Assembly: GCA_004551485.1 (NCBI GenBank)
Contig: SBLD01000003.1
Coordinates: 124,001-188,000, forward strand
Length of the DNA stretch: 64,000 nucleotides
Reading direction: 5' to 3'
DNA from: Billgrantia azerbaijanica
Lineage (GTDB): Bacteria; Pseudomonadota; Gammaproteobacteria; Pseudomonadales; Halomonadaceae
The notes below the pieces were generated by a model that searched no databases, had not been told where the DNA came from, and saw only the letters and a list, made by a program, of their open reading frames with translations. Shown here in pieces: positions 29,564-39,278 of this stretch; the first letter of the stretch is position 1, and each line of letters begins with the position of its first letter. Both the position numbers and the translations under genes were made by a program.

Positions 29564-30631
29564 ATGGCTACCACTCGGCCAGATACTGCCCGGGAAGCGA
29601 ACGCAGCGGGGCCGCCGCGAAAGGTGCTCGAGGTGACCGTGGTGTTGCTGGGGGGCAATTTCGCCTCGACGGCCCTCGCCCCCATCGAGGTCTTCTATTC
29701 GGCAGGCCTGCTGTGGGCACAGCTGCACGCTGTCCACCCCGAGCCGCGCTTCCGGGTCACAGCCGCGTCGCTGGATGGCCGACCGGTCATGGCTGGCTAT
29801 GGGGTGAGCCTCGCGCCCCAGGCCGCCCTGGTCGAGATCGAGCGGAGCGACCTGGTGATCGTGCCGGCCTCGGGGCTGGACCTCGATGGTCAGCTCAGGC
29901 GCTATCGCGCCCTCTACCCCTGGCTGCGTGAGCAGCACGCGTGGGGCAGCCATGTCGCCGGCATCTGCACCGGGACCGCCTACCTCGCCGAGGCGGGCCT
30001 GCTCGACGGGCGCCGCGCGACCACCCACTGGGCACTGGCGGACGCCTATCGCCGGCGCTACCCACAGGTGCGGTGGTGCCCCGAGCTGTTCATCACCGAA
30101 GAGCAGCGCGTGCTCTGCTCGGGCGGCGTCTTCGCCGCGGTGGACCTTAGCCTCTATCTGGTGGAGAAGTTCTGCGGGCGCGACGTCGCCCTGGAGTGCG
30201 CGCGCTCGCTGCTGGTCGACATGCCGCGAACCCATCAATCCGGCTATGCCCTGTTGCCGTTGTCGAGGCCCCACGACGACGAGCGCATCCGCGACGTGGA
30301 GCACTTCATGGCCCGCCATTGTGGCCGTGACCTGCCCGTCAAGCGGCTCTGTGCACAGGCGAACATGAGCGCGCGCACCTTCCTGCGGCGCTTCAAGGCC
30401 GCCACCGGCCGGCTGCCGGGCGAGTACCTGCAGCTGCAGCGGGTGGCCATCGCGCGGGAGAGGCTGGAGAACGGCGCCGAGTCGATCGCCGCCGTCGGGC
30501 GCGCGGTGGGCTATGCGGACGCGGCCTCGTTCCGCAAGGTGTTCCGGCGCGCCACGGGCATGACGCCGCTGGAGTACCGGCATCGCTTTGCGGGCGAAAG
30601 GCTGCCATCGCGGGCCGACGTGCCGGGGTAG
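29564..30631 (+). CDS. GlxA-family transcriptional regulator (DJ-1/PfpI-AraC)
   Basis: A 355-residue regulator. The N-terminal DJ-1/PfpI-like domain (about 20-200) contains GICTGTAYLAEAGLLDGRRA, with Cys at the nucleophile-elbow position. The C-terminal AraC helix-turn-helix pair runs from about 235 to 335 (LCAQANMSARTFLRRFKAAT, GYADAASFRKVFRRATGMTP). Relatives respond to amine or amino-acid-derived metabolites (GbdR, CdhR, ArgR types). The target is unknown; its neighbours (VOC, DUF4242) are the first candidates. Confidence 0.88.
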   Translation: MATTRPDTAREANAAGPPRKVLEVTVVLLGGNFASTALAPIEVFYSAGLLWAQLHAVHPEPRFRVTAASLDGRPVMAGYGVSLAPQAALVEIERSDLVIVPASGLDLDGQLRRYRALYPWLREQHAWGSHVAGICTGTAYLAEAGLLDGRRATTHWALADAYRRRYPQVRWCPELFITEEQRVLCSGGVFAAVDLSLYLVEKFCGRDVALECARSLLVDMPRTHQSGYALLPLSRPHDDERIRDVEHFMARHCGRDLPVKRLCAQANMSARTFLRRFKAATGRLPGEYLQLQRVAIARERLENGAESIAAVGRAVGYADAASFRKVFRRATGMTPLEYRHRFAGERLPSRADVPG

Positions 30632-30668
30632 GGATGGGCGCGGCCGACGGCCACGCGTCCTCCCTATC

Positions 30669-31256
30669 TCAGGGCTCGCACCTCGCATCGCTCTGGCCGG
30701 CGAGCAGCCAGTCGACGAATTGCGCCAGATCATCAAAGACTCGCGTCGTGCTGCCGGGCGCCGCTAGCTCGGGATGCTTGACCAGGGTGCGGTCGCCCTT
30801 GCCGGTACGGACCAGCACCGGGAGACAGCCCAGGGCTTCGCCGGCCTGCAGGTCGCGCAGGCTGTCGCCGACCATCCAACTCCCCTCCAGGCTCGCCAGT
30901 CCCAGGGCGTCACGGATCTGTTCGAGCAGGCCGGGCAGTGGCTTGCGGCAGCTGCAGCCGTCGTCCGGCCCGTGGGGGCAGACGGCGATGTGGGCGATCT
31001 CACCGCCAGCGTCGCACACCAGGGCGTGGAGGCGGCGGTGCATCGCGGCCAGGGTGGCCCCGTCGTAGTAGCCGCGGGCGATGCCCGACTGGTTGGTGGC
31101 CACGGCCACCGTCCAGCCGGCGCCCGAAAGGCGCGCGATGGCGGCGATGGCGGCGGGGTAGGGAACGAACTCGTCGAGCGTCTTGACGTAGTGGTCGGAG
31201 TCGCGGTTGATCACCCCGTCACGGTCGAGGATCACCAGGCGGTCGGCGGAAGGCAT
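30669..31256 (-). CDS. gmhB: D-glycero-beta-D-manno-heptose 1,7-bisphosphate 7-phosphatase GmhB
   Basis: A 195-residue HAD phosphatase. ILDRDGVIN carries the two catalytic aspartates (11 and 13). VATNQSGIARG and the zinc-binding CPHGPDDGCSCRKP, specific to GmhB, follow. It makes heptose-1-phosphate for LPS core heptose, feeding HldE and HldD encoded further on. ATG 31256 is used because the family starts there; an open stretch further upstream would read through a parS site and is rejected. Confidence 0.94.
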   Translation of the reverse strand: MPSADRLVILDRDGVINRDSDHYVKTLDEFVPYPAAIAAIARLSGAGWTVAVATNQSGIARGYYDGATLAAMHRRLHALVCDAGGEIAHIAVCPHGPDDGCSCRKPLPGLLEQIRDALGLASLEGSWMVGDSLRDLQAGEALGCLPVLVRTGKGDRTLVKHPELAAPGSTTRVFDDLAQFVDWLLAGQSDARCEP

Positions 31257-31299
31257 GTCGTGTCGAGGTCTCCGGCGGAGGGATTCGCATAGCGTGGCA

Positions 31300-31315
31300 T
31301 GTTTCACGTGGAACA
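31300..31315. promoter_or_regulatory. parS-like site 4
   Basis: TGTTTCACGTGGAACA, one base off the perfect palindrome, in the gmhB-glyS gap, 49 bp from site 5. Confidence 0.85.
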
Positions 31316-31348
31316 TCATCGGCATGTGCTTGAACCTGCCGGTGTCGG

Positions 31349-31364
31349 TGTTTCACGTGAAACA
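31349..31364. promoter_or_regulatory. parS centromere site 5
   Basis: Perfect TGTTTCACGTGAAACA in the gmhB-glyS gap. It is the last of five sites spread over 5.9 kb. Confidence 0.92.
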
Positions 31365-31378
31365 GGCCGCAAAGCAAA

Positions 31379-31399
31379 GGCCGGCGCACGGCGCCGGCC
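31379..31399 (-). terminator. glyS terminator
   Basis: GGCCGGCGC pairs with GCGCCGGCC across ACG. On the minus strand it is followed by TTTGCTTTG, 26 bp beyond the glyS stop. Confidence 0.75.
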
Positions 31400-31425
31400 C
31401 GAACTACCCCGTCATGGTCGGGTGA

Positions 31426-33492
31426 TCACTGCTGCAGCAGGGCGATGTCGGCCACCTCGAGGAACAGTGCCTGCAGCGCGGCCAGCAGGGCCAGGCGGTT
31501 GGCGCGAATCGCCGGGTCGTCGGCCATGACCATCACCTCATCGAAGAAGCGGTCCACCGGTTCGCGCAGGCCGGCGAGAATGTCCAGGGCATCGCTGTAG
31601 CGCGCCTCGGCGAACAGCGGGGTGACCCGGTCCTGACAGGCGGCCAGCGCCTCGGCCAGGGCCTTCTCGGTGTCCTCCCCGAGCAGGCCAGCGTCGACCG
31701 CCGGCGAGACCTCGCCGCCCTGCTTGGCGAGGATGTTGGAGACCCGCTTGTTGGCGGCGGCCAGCGCCGCGGCCTCCTCGCGCCGGGCGAAGGTGTGCAC
31801 GGCGCGCAGGCGACGGGCAAAGTCCAGCGGTCGGGTGACCGGCCGGGCGCGCACGGCCAGGTACACCTCGGCCTCGATCCCCTCGTCCTGAGCCCAGGCG
31901 CGGAAGCGGTCGAGCATGTAGCCGAGCACCTCGTCGACCAGCCCCTCGGCGTAGGGCAGCTCCTGATGCTGGGCGGCGGCCAGTTCCAGCAGCTCGCGCA
32001 GGTCGAGATCGAGCTCGCCCTTGACCAGGATGTTGAGCACGCCGATGGACGCCCGACGCAGGGCAAAGGGGTCCTTGGTGCCGGTGGGGCGCGCCCCGAT
32101 GCCGAAGATACCGGTCAGGGTGTCTAGGCGGTCGGCGAGCGCCAGGGCGAGGCCGGTGCGCGTCGCGGGGATGGCATCGGCGGCGAAGCGCGGCAGGTAC
32201 TGCTCCTCCAGGGCCTGGGCGACATCGGCGGGTTCGCCGTCGTGGGTGGCGTAGTAGCGCCCCATGATGCCCTGCAGCTCGGGGAACTCCAGCACCATCT
32301 CGGTGACCAGGTCGCACTTGGCGAGCTCGGCGGCGCGCCGTGCGTGGCCCATGTCGCCGCCGATCTGGCCGGCGATGAAGGCGGCCACGGCGGCGTTGCG
32401 GTGCGCCTTGTCGGCCAGGGAGCCGAGCTGCTGCTGGAAGAGCACGCTGGCGAGCCCCGGGATGCGCTCGGCCAGTGGCCGCTTGCGGTCGGTGTCAAAG
32501 AAGAAGGCCGCATCGGCCAGGCGCGGGCTGATCACCTTCTCGTTGCCGGCAATCACTTGCTGCGGGTCGCGGCTGTCGATGTTGGCGATGGTGATGAACA
32601 GCGGCTTGAGCCGCCCCTGATCATCGAGCAGGTGGAAGTACTTCTGGTTCGCCTTCATCGACGAAATCAGGCACTCGGGCGGCACCTCGAGGAAGCGTTC
32701 GTCGAAGCTGCCGGTGAGCGCCACCGGCCACTCCACCAGGCCACTGACCTCGGTGAGCAGCTCCTCGTCGATCACCGCGGTCGCCTCCTGCACCTCGGCT
32801 TCGGCCAGCACCTGCTCGCGGATGCGTTCGCGGCGCTGCTCGCGGTCGGCGAGAACCCAGGCACCCTCCAGGGCCGTCAGGTAGTCGTCGGCGTGGGCCA
32901 GTTCGAGTGACTCCGGGGCGTGGAAGCGGTGGCCGCGGGTGGTGCGCCCGGCCGGCAGGCCGAGCACCTCGGCGGCGACGACGTCACGGCCGTAGAGCAT
33001 CACCAGCCAGTGCACCGGGCGGGTGAACTCGGTTCGCGAGGCCCCCCAGCGCATGTACTTGGGGACCGGCAGGGCGGCGATGGCCTTGTCGACGATGCCG
33101 GGCAGCAGCGCCGTGGTGGCCTCGCCCGGCTGCCGTTCGCGATAGCCGAGCCAGGTGCCCTTGGCGGTCTCCAGGTGGATCAGGTCGCCCACCTCGACGC
33201 CGCAGGAGCGGGCGAAGCCCTCGGCCGCCTTGGTCGGCTGGCCCTCCTTGAAGGCGGCGGCCAGCGCCGGGCCGCGCCGCTCGACCTCGCGGTCGGGCTG
33301 CTTGTCGGCCAGGTCACGGACCTGCACCGCCAGGCGACGCGGCGTGGCATAGGCGGTCACCGCGCCGAAGGCAATGTCGGCCTCGTCGAGGCCGCGACGG
33401 AGGCCGTCGGCCAGGGCGTCGGAGAGGGTGTCGATGGCCTGGGGCGGCAGTTCCTCGACGCCCAGTTCCAGCAGAAAGGTGGTGGCAGCCAT
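31426..33492 (-). CDS. glyS: Glycyl-tRNA synthetase beta subunit
   Basis: A 688-residue beta chain of the bacterial alpha2beta2 glycyl-tRNA synthetase, needed for tRNA binding. FLLELGVEELPPQAID opens it, and the HD-like central part and the anticodon-binding C-terminal domain are present in full. ATG 33492 is 2 bp from the glyQ stop; the reading frame continues upstream but only as antisense-type translation of glyQ. Confidence 0.97.
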   Translation of the reverse strand: MAATTFLLELGVEELPPQAIDTLSDALADGLRRGLDEADIAFGAVTAYATPRRLAVQVRDLADKQPDREVERRGPALAAAFKEGQPTKAAEGFARSCGVEVGDLIHLETAKGTWLGYRERQPGEATTALLPGIVDKAIAALPVPKYMRWGASRTEFTRPVHWLVMLYGRDVVAAEVLGLPAGRTTRGHRFHAPESLELAHADDYLTALEGAWVLADREQRRERIREQVLAEAEVQEATAVIDEELLTEVSGLVEWPVALTGSFDERFLEVPPECLISSMKANQKYFHLLDDQGRLKPLFITIANIDSRDPQQVIAGNEKVISPRLADAAFFFDTDRKRPLAERIPGLASVLFQQQLGSLADKAHRNAAVAAFIAGQIGGDMGHARRAAELAKCDLVTEMVLEFPELQGIMGRYYATHDGEPADVAQALEEQYLPRFAADAIPATRTGLALALADRLDTLTGIFGIGARPTGTKDPFALRRASIGVLNILVKGELDLDLRELLELAAAQHQELPYAEGLVDEVLGYMLDRFRAWAQDEGIEAEVYLAVRARPVTRPLDFARRLRAVHTFARREEAAALAAANKRVSNILAKQGGEVSPAVDAGLLGEDTEKALAEALAACQDRVTPLFAEARYSDALDILAGLREPVDRFFDEVMVMADDPAIRANRLALLAALQALFLEVADIALLQQ

Positions 33493-33494
33493 GC

Positions 33495-34487
33495 TCAAGC
33501 GTCTCCCTGGTCGGTCAGCGTGTCTTCGGCGAGCAGCTCGCGGCGCAGCGCCTCGGGCGCCATGGGGAAGCCGGCCGCCCGGCGCGAGGCGTAGTAGGCG
33601 TGGGCCACGTCGCGGGCCATGGTACGCACGCGCAGGATGTAGCGCTGGCGCTCGGTGACCGAGATGGCGTGGCGGGCGTCGAGCAGGTTGAAGGTGTGCG
33701 AAGCCTTGAGCACCTGCTCGTAGGCGGGCAGCGGCAGGCTGGCCGCGAGCAGCTTGGCGCATTCCCGTTCCTGGTGGTCGAAGGCGGCGAACAGCGCCGG
33801 CACGTCGGCGTGCTCGAAGTTGTAGGCGGACTGCTCGCGCTCGTTCTGCAGGTAGACGTCGCCGTAGGTGACCCGGCTGCCGTCCGGCGCCACGGTCCAC
33901 ACCAGGTCGTAGACGCTGTCGACGTCCTGGAGGTACATGGCGATGCGCTCCAGGCCGTAGGTGAGCTCGCCGGTCACCGGGTAGCATTCGAGGCCACCGG
34001 CCTGCTGGAAGTAGGTGAACTGGGTCACCTCCATGCCATTGAGCCACACCTCCCAGCCCAGCCCCCAGGCACCGAGGGTGGGCGATTCCCAGTTGTCCTC
34101 GACGAAACGGATGTCATGCACCAGCGGGTCGAGGCCCAGGCGTTTCAGCGATCCGAGATAGAGTTCTTGCAGTTCCGCCGGGGAGGGCTTCATCACCACC
34201 TGGAACTGGTAGTAGTGCTGCAGGCGGTTGGGGTTCTCGCCGTAGCGGCCGTCGGTGGGGCGGCGCGAGGGCTGCACGTAGGCGGCGTTCCACGACTCGG
34301 GACCGATGGAGCGCAGGAAGGTGGCGGGGTGGAAGGTGCCGGCGCCGACTTCCATGTCCAGCGGCTGCAGCACCACGCAGCCCTGCTCGGCCCAGTACTG
34401 CTGCAGGGCCAGGATCAGGCCCTGGAAGGTCGTCACGTCCGGCGTCGACCCTGAGGCTGAGGTCGACGAAAGTGTCGAGAGAGTCAT
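33495..34487 (-). CDS. glyQ: Glycyl-tRNA synthetase alpha subunit
   Basis: A 330-residue catalytic alpha chain. [35 protein letters not shown] and [20 protein letters not shown] are the class II active-site regions. It runs about 15-20 residues longer at the N-terminus than usual. ATG 34487 was taken; ATG 34508 would add seven residues, and neither has a good ribosome site. A TATACT box on the minus strand just upstream of the second ATG suggests a short leader. glyS follows directly. Confidence 0.96.
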   Translation of the reverse strand: MTLSTLSSTSASGSTPDVTTFQGLILALQQYWAEQGCVVLQPLDMEVGAGTFHPATFLRSIGPESWNAAYVQPSRRPTDGRYGENPNRLQHYYQFQVVMKPSPAELQELYLGSLKRLGLDPLVHDIRFVEDNWESPTLGAWGLGWEVWLNGMEVTQFTYFQQAGGLECYPVTGELTYGLERIAMYLQDVDSVYDLVWTVAPDGSRVTYGDVYLQNEREQSAYNFEHADVPALFAAFDHQERECAKLLAASLPLPAYEQVLKASHTFNLLDARHAISVTERQRYILRVRTMARDVAHAYYASRRAAGFPMAPEALRRELLAEDTLTDQGDA

Positions 34488-34731
34488 CGGAAAAGCACCG
34501 TTGGCCATGAATTCACTGGTCGTCAAGTATACAATCACAGCCACATCGGTTATAGGCGCAGGCCCAAGACAGTGGGGGTGTGGCAGTTGCCCATGGCGAG
34601 GGGCGCCAGGGCAGTCCGGAGAGGCGGTCATTTGCAGGGAGGGGCACAGCGCCTCCGGAAGGCCTGCCGCCGGATCAGCCCCGAGTGGTGTGGCTCTCCG
34701 CGATAACCCTGCCCTGAGACAGAGGATTCCC

Positions 34732-35688
34732 ATGATCGTAGTGACAGGCGGAGCCGGCTTCATCGGCTCGAATCTGGTCAAGGCGCTCAACGCGCGCGGC
34801 CGCGACGACGTCCTGGTGGTCGACGACCTTTCCGACGGCACCAAGTTCGTCAACCTGGCGGACTGCACCCTCGGCGACTACCTGGACAAGGACGACTTCC
34901 GTGCCCGGGTGGAAGCGGTACTGCGCGGAGAGCCGTCGCGGCTGCCGCCCATCGAGGCGATCTTCCACGAAGGGGCCTGCTCCGACACCACCGAGTGGGA
35001 CGGTCGCTTCATGCTCGACAACAACTTCGAGTACTCCAAGGTGCTGTTGCACTTCTGCCAGCGGGAGGGCATCCCCTTCCTCTACGCCTCCTCGGCGGCC
35101 ACCTACGGCGGCAGCCAGGTGTTCCGCGAGGCACCGGAGTACGAGAAGCCGCTCAACGTCTACGGCTACTCCAAGCTGCTCTTCGACCAGTACGTGCGCA
35201 CCCACTGGCGCGAGCTGACCGGCCAGGTGGTGGGGTTCCGCTACTTCAACGTCTACGGGCCCCGCGAGCAGCACAAGGGCAAGATGGCCAGCGTCGCCTA
35301 CCACCACCACACCCAGGTGAGCGCCGGTGAGAACCTGCGCCTGTTCGGTGCCTGGGACGGCTATGAGGCCGGCATGCAGAGCCGCGACTTCGTCTACGTG
35401 GGCGACGTGGTGGACGTCAACCTGTGGTTCCTCGACCATCCCGACAAGTCCGGCATCTTCAACCTGGGCAGCGGCCGCGCCGAGCCGTTCAAGGCGATCG
35501 GCGAGGCGGTGATCGACTACTACGGCCGCGGGCGCATCGACTACATCGACTTCCCCGACGAGCTCAAGGGGCGCTACCAGAGCTACACCCGCGCCGACAT
35601 CGCGCGACTGCGCGAGGCGGGCTACACGGCCGAGTTCCGTACCGTCGCCGAGGGCGTGCGCGACTACCTGGAGTGGCTGAATGGCTGA
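34732..35688 (+). CDS. hldD: ADP-L-glycero-D-manno-heptose 6-epimerase HldD
   Basis: A 318-residue short-chain dehydrogenase-fold epimerase. The NADP site is [10 protein letters not shown] (residues 5-14). [10 protein letters not shown] and NVYGYSK supply the catalytic Ser/Thr and Tyr-x3-Lys. It converts ADP-D,D-heptose to ADP-L,D-heptose, the donor for WaaC/WaaF. ATG 34732 follows AGAGGA. Its last bases overlap waaF. Confidence 0.97.
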   Translation: MIVVTGGAGFIGSNLVKALNARGRDDVLVVDDLSDGTKFVNLADCTLGDYLDKDDFRARVEAVLRGEPSRLPPIEAIFHEGACSDTTEWDGRFMLDNNFEYSKVLLHFCQREGIPFLYASSAATYGGSQVFREAPEYEKPLNVYGYSKLLFDQYVRTHWRELTGQVVGFRYFNVYGPREQHKGKMASVAYHHHTQVSAGENLRLFGAWDGYEAGMQSRDFVYVGDVVDVNLWFLDHPDKSGIFNLGSGRAEPFKAIGEAVIDYYGRGRIDYIDFPDELKGRYQSYTRADIARLREAGYTAEFRTVAEGVRDYLEWLNG

Positions 35689-36760
35689 TGCCCCGTCGGC
35701 GTCGCTGGGTTCCGGAGAGCGGATCCTGGTGGTCGGTCCCTCCTGGGTCGGCGACATGGTGATGGCGCAGAGCCTGCTGATGACCCTGAAGGCCCGCCAT
35801 CCCGGCTGTCGCCTCGGCGTGGTGGCACCGGCCTGGTCGCAGCCGATCCTCGAACGGATGCCGGAAGTGGACGAGGTGGTGCCCCTGGCGGTGTCGCACG
35901 GCGAGTTCGGCTGGCAGGCGCGGCGCGCGGTGGCGCGACGGCTGCGCGGTCGCTTCGACCGGGCGCTCGTGCTGCCGCGCTCCTGGAAGGCGGCGCTGGT
36001 CCCCTTCCTCGCCCGCATTCCACGACGCACCGGCTTCACCGGCGAGCAGCGCTATGGGCTGCTCAACGACCGCCGCCGGCTCGACAAGACGGTGCTCGAC
36101 CAGACCGTCAAGCGCTTCGTGGCGCTGGGGCTGCCGCCCGAGGCGGCGGCCCGCGGCGACTTCGCGATCCCGCGGCCGCGGCTCAGCGTGGATCCCGATA
36201 ATCTCGTCGAGCAGCGCCTGGCGCTCGGCCTCTCGTCGCGGCCCGCCATCGGCCTGATGCCCGGTGCCGAATACGGCCCGGCCAAGCAGTGGCCGCTCGA
36301 GCACTTCCGTGAGCTGGCCGAGCGGCTCGTCGCCGAGGGCTTCGAGGTGCGGATACTGGGTGGGTCCAAGGACGTCGCGGCCGGGGAGACGATCGGCACC
36401 GGCCTGGCGCACGTCCACAACCTGTGCGGCAGGACGCGCCTGGCCGATGCCGTGGACCTGCTGGCCGACTGCCGGCAGGTGGTCACCAACGATTCCGGGC
36501 TGATGCACGTCGCCGCGGCCGTCGGCACCCGCGTGCAGGCGATCTACGGCTCCTCGTCGCCCGCCTACACGCCGCCGCTGACCGGCAACGCCGAAATCCA
36601 CTATCTCGGCCTCGAGTGCTCCCCCTGTTTCGAACGGCACTGTCCGCTCGGCCACACCCACTGCCTCGTCAAGCTGGCGCCGGCGCGCCTGCTCCGGACG
36701 ATCCTCGCCGCCGAGGGGGAGCTGCCGGAGAACCGCATCCCGACCCGCCGTTCCGGGTAG
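35681..36760 (+). CDS. waaF: ADP-heptose:LPS heptosyltransferase II WaaF
   Basis: A 359-residue GT9 glycosyltransferase that adds the second heptose to the LPS inner core at the inner-membrane face. [33 protein letters not shown] and [16 protein letters not shown] mark the two Rossmann domains, and [17 protein letters not shown] near the end is typical of WaaF. It overlaps hldD by 8 bp and ends 1 bp from the convergent sulfatase-fold gene. Confidence 0.94.
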   Translation: MADAPSASLGSGERILVVGPSWVGDMVMAQSLLMTLKARHPGCRLGVVAPAWSQPILERMPEVDEVVPLAVSHGEFGWQARRAVARRLRGRFDRALVLPRSWKAALVPFLARIPRRTGFTGEQRYGLLNDRRRLDKTVLDQTVKRFVALGLPPEAAARGDFAIPRPRLSVDPDNLVEQRLALGLSSRPAIGLMPGAEYGPAKQWPLEHFRELAERLVAEGFEVRILGGSKDVAAGETIGTGLAHVHNLCGRTRLADAVDLLADCRQVVTNDSGLMHVAAAVGTRVQAIYGSSSPAYTPPLTGNAEIHYLGLECSPCFERHCPLGHTHCLVKLAPARLLRTILAAEGELPENRIPTRRSG

Positions 36761-36761
36761 G

Positions 36762-38429
36762 CTATTGCATCTGCGGCGCGGGCTCGTCGGCAGCGTCCTT
36801 CGGGGTCTCCACCACCTGCTCCTGGGGCACGGCCGGCTCTTTCCGGCGCTGCGGTGGCGCCAGCCCCTCCCAGAGCCGCTGCTGCAGGGCCGTCTCCTCG
36901 CGCATGCGCGCATTGAGCGCTTCCTGGCCGTACTCCTCCACCAGCGTGGGTTCGCTCGACAGCAGGGAGACGCCGAGTCCCGCCCGGTGCCAGTCGATGG
37001 TGAACCCCATGGCCTCGAGCACGGTGGGGAAGACATCCATCATGGCCGCCGCCCGCTGGCGGCGCTCGTCCGGCACGTAGGGACCGAGCAGCATGAAGGT
37101 GTTCTCGCGCTCGCTCTGGATCAGCTGCTCCCAGGCGGAAACCCGCATGGTCAGGTGGTCGCTGACGATCACCACCAGGGTATTGTTCAGCAGTCCCTCC
37201 GCCTCGAGCCGCTCGAGCAGGTTGCGGGTCAGCCAGGCGGAACACTCGACGGAGTAGAGGATATCCTCGCCGTCGAACTCGCCCTGGCGCTCGCGGCAGC
37301 GCTGGGCAGGGTAGCCATAGGGGGCGTGGCCGGCCAGGCTCAGCGCGACGACCCCCCACGGCTGCCCCGTCGCGTCCAGTCGCCGGATCTCCTCGACGGT
37401 GAAGTCGTAGAGGGCGTCGTCGTAGAGGCCCCAGTCGTTGACGTACTCGGGGTTCTCCAGCTGCGGCTGCAGCTCTTCGCGGCCCAGCACCCGGTCGAAA
37501 CCGTGGTCACGGTAGAAGACCCCCTTGCCGGCGAAGTCCGTGCTCGCCCCGCCGAGGTAGCTTAGCCGGTAACCGTGGGCCGAGAGCACGTCGCCCAGGC
37601 AGTCGACGCCGGGCACCACCTTGTCGAGCGGCTCGAGCTGGCTGTCGTGCAGCAGACCGGCCGGCATCAGCGGGGTGCCGCACTGGCTGGCGATCATCCC
37701 GGCCATGGTCCAGCCGGTGTTGTCGATCTGCTTGACCCCCTCGAAGACCAGCGCCTCATCGCCGATGGCCTCGAGGTCGGCGTAGGCGTCGCCGAAGCGT
37801 TCCTCGTCGCTGTAGGTCCGCTCGAGGCTCTCCAGGTAGAGCAGCAGCAGATTGGGGGGCGCGGGGGGAGCCTCGAGCACGACCGGGTCGACGTAGTGGC
37901 GATCCAGCCAGGCCCCGTCGTCGGTGACGATGGCGGCACCGCGCTGGGTGATCCCGTAGAGCAGCGGATTGCTGGCTAGCAGCACCAGCGCCAGGAGGTG
38001 TTCGATCCGCTGCCAGCGCCCGTCGTGCCGGACGAGCCAGGTGAAGCTCGCCAGCAGGGCGATCATCGCCAAGGTGTAGCCGATGGCCGCAAGGCTGCGG
38101 CTGATGCCGCCGTGCCCCTGCATGCCGGCCTGGAGGTGGAAGAAGATGGCGCCCAGGTCGACCTCGCCGAAGCTGTTGGCCAGGTAGATGTAGAGCCCCC
38201 AGAGGGCGATGGGCAGCAGTGACCAGGGCCAGCCGCGCCGGGACGGAGGCGACGACGCCCCCCAGCGGAAGGTATGGGCAAGCCACAGCCAGCCTGCCGC
38301 GATCGGCACCATCAGCCAGCCTGGCAGCAGGGCCACGGCGAGAATGGCATGGCCCAACCACAGACCGATGACCAGTAGCGCCCCCCACCGCAGTGGCCGG
38401 GCGGGGGCGGGAAGAGAGGGGTTTGGCAT
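36762..38429 (-). CDS. Sulfatase-fold inner-membrane transferase (phosphoglycerol/phosphoethanolamine transferase type)
   Basis: A 555-residue protein with four or five N-terminal membrane helices (to about residue 165) and a large periplasmic alkaline-phosphatase-fold domain. LLLLYLESLERTYSDEERF gives the metal-binding Glu, the Thr in IDNTGWTMAGMIASQCGTPL is the likely nucleophile, and VVIVSDHLT carries the Asp-His pair. This is the OpgB/LtaS-like family that moves phosphoglycerol or phosphoethanolamine. In an LPS gene cluster it may decorate the core; OPG decoration is the alternative. The Pro/Glu-rich tail is unusual. ATG 38429 has no clear ribosome site. Confidence 0.82.
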   Translation of the reverse strand: MPNPSLPAPARPLRWGALLVIGLWLGHAILAVALLPGWLMVPIAAGWLWLAHTFRWGASSPPSRRGWPWSLLPIALWGLYIYLANSFGEVDLGAIFFHLQAGMQGHGGISRSLAAIGYTLAMIALLASFTWLVRHDGRWQRIEHLLALVLLASNPLLYGITQRGAAIVTDDGAWLDRHYVDPVVLEAPPAPPNLLLLYLESLERTYSDEERFGDAYADLEAIGDEALVFEGVKQIDNTGWTMAGMIASQCGTPLMPAGLLHDSQLEPLDKVVPGVDCLGDVLSAHGYRLSYLGGASTDFAGKGVFYRDHGFDRVLGREELQPQLENPEYVNDWGLYDDALYDFTVEEIRRLDATGQPWGVVALSLAGHAPYGYPAQRCRERQGEFDGEDILYSVECSAWLTRNLLERLEAEGLLNNTLVVIVSDHLTMRVSAWEQLIQSERENTFMLLGPYVPDERRQRAAAMMDVFPTVLEAMGFTIDWHRAGLGVSLLSSEPTLVEEYGQEALNARMREETALQQRLWEGLAPPQRRKEPAVPQEQVVETPKDAADEPAPQMQ

Positions 38430-38519
38430 GCGGTGGAAAACGTCAGCGAGGATTCCGTACCAGCTTAGCAAGGGAGGGGCACCGAGTAGACCCTTGCCCT
38501 TCGTGTCATGCGGGTTGGA

Positions 38520-39278
38520 TTACCTGCGTCGCCCTTCATTCTCGTGGAGTTCATTCAGCTTGGCGTACTTCATGTAGGCGTGAAAGGCCGTCGTCATGGC
38601 GACGGTCATGCCATCGCCCCCCTGCAGCAGGCCGCCCTTGAACACCAGTTTGCGGATCACGGCGCTCAAGGCATGCAGGGCTGGGCGCCATGGCGAGGGT
38701 TGGATGCCCTTGTCCTTCATGGCCCAGGCATCGCGGGTCGACAGCTGATCGATACGCTGGATCCAGTCCGAGAGGCTGGCATAGGTGAAATGGCAAATGT
38801 GCGCACCGGTACTCTCGCACCGGGGAGCCCGGACCGATGAGTGCGCTTTCTTGGGAAGGTAGCCGGCCGTCGTCCGATTGTAGAGCCGCACCACCTCATC
38901 CGGGTAGAAGCCCGCCGCCTTGATCCAGTGCCTGCCACAGAAGTTGCGCCGCCGGAAGCCGTAGGCAATGGAGGGATCCTCCAGCGTCAGCGCTTTGATG
39001 GCGGCGACGGCATCGTCGTCGAGACGCTCGTCGGCATCCAGGGCCAGGATCCAGTCATGGGCCGCATGGGGCACCCCATGGGCCTTCTGGGGACCATCGC
39101 CGAGGTATTCCTGGCGCAGGACCTTGGCGCCCTTTTCCTTGGCAATGGATACCGTGTCGTCCTGACTGAAGGAGTCGACGACGATGACTTCGCTGCACAC
39201 CTGCTGGAGCGAGTCGATGCACTCGGCAATCCGGTCTGCTTCGTTCAGGGTGATGACGATGCCGGAAATGGGCTTCAT
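38520..39278 (-). CDS. Family 2 glycosyltransferase (WaaE-like, LPS core)
   Basis: A 252-residue GT2 enzyme. ISGIVITLNEADRIAECIDS, VVDSFSQDDTVSIA and the DxD region LALDADERLDDDAV match the WaaE/KdtX-type beta-1,4-glucosyltransferases that modify the inner-core heptose. A membrane-associating amphipathic segment is near the end. Its ATG overlaps the stop of the upstream GT9 gene (ATGA), so they are coupled. Confidence 0.87.
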   Translation of the reverse strand: MKPISGIVITLNEADRIAECIDSLQQVCSEVIVVDSFSQDDTVSIAKEKGAKVLRQEYLGDGPQKAHGVPHAAHDWILALDADERLDDDAVAAIKALTLEDPSIAYGFRRRNFCGRHWIKAAGFYPDEVVRLYNRTTAGYLPKKAHSSVRAPRCESTGAHICHFTYASLSDWIQRIDQLSTRDAWAMKDKGIQPSPWRPALHALSAVIRKLVFKGGLLQGGDGMTVAMTTAFHAYMKYAKLNELHENEGRRR

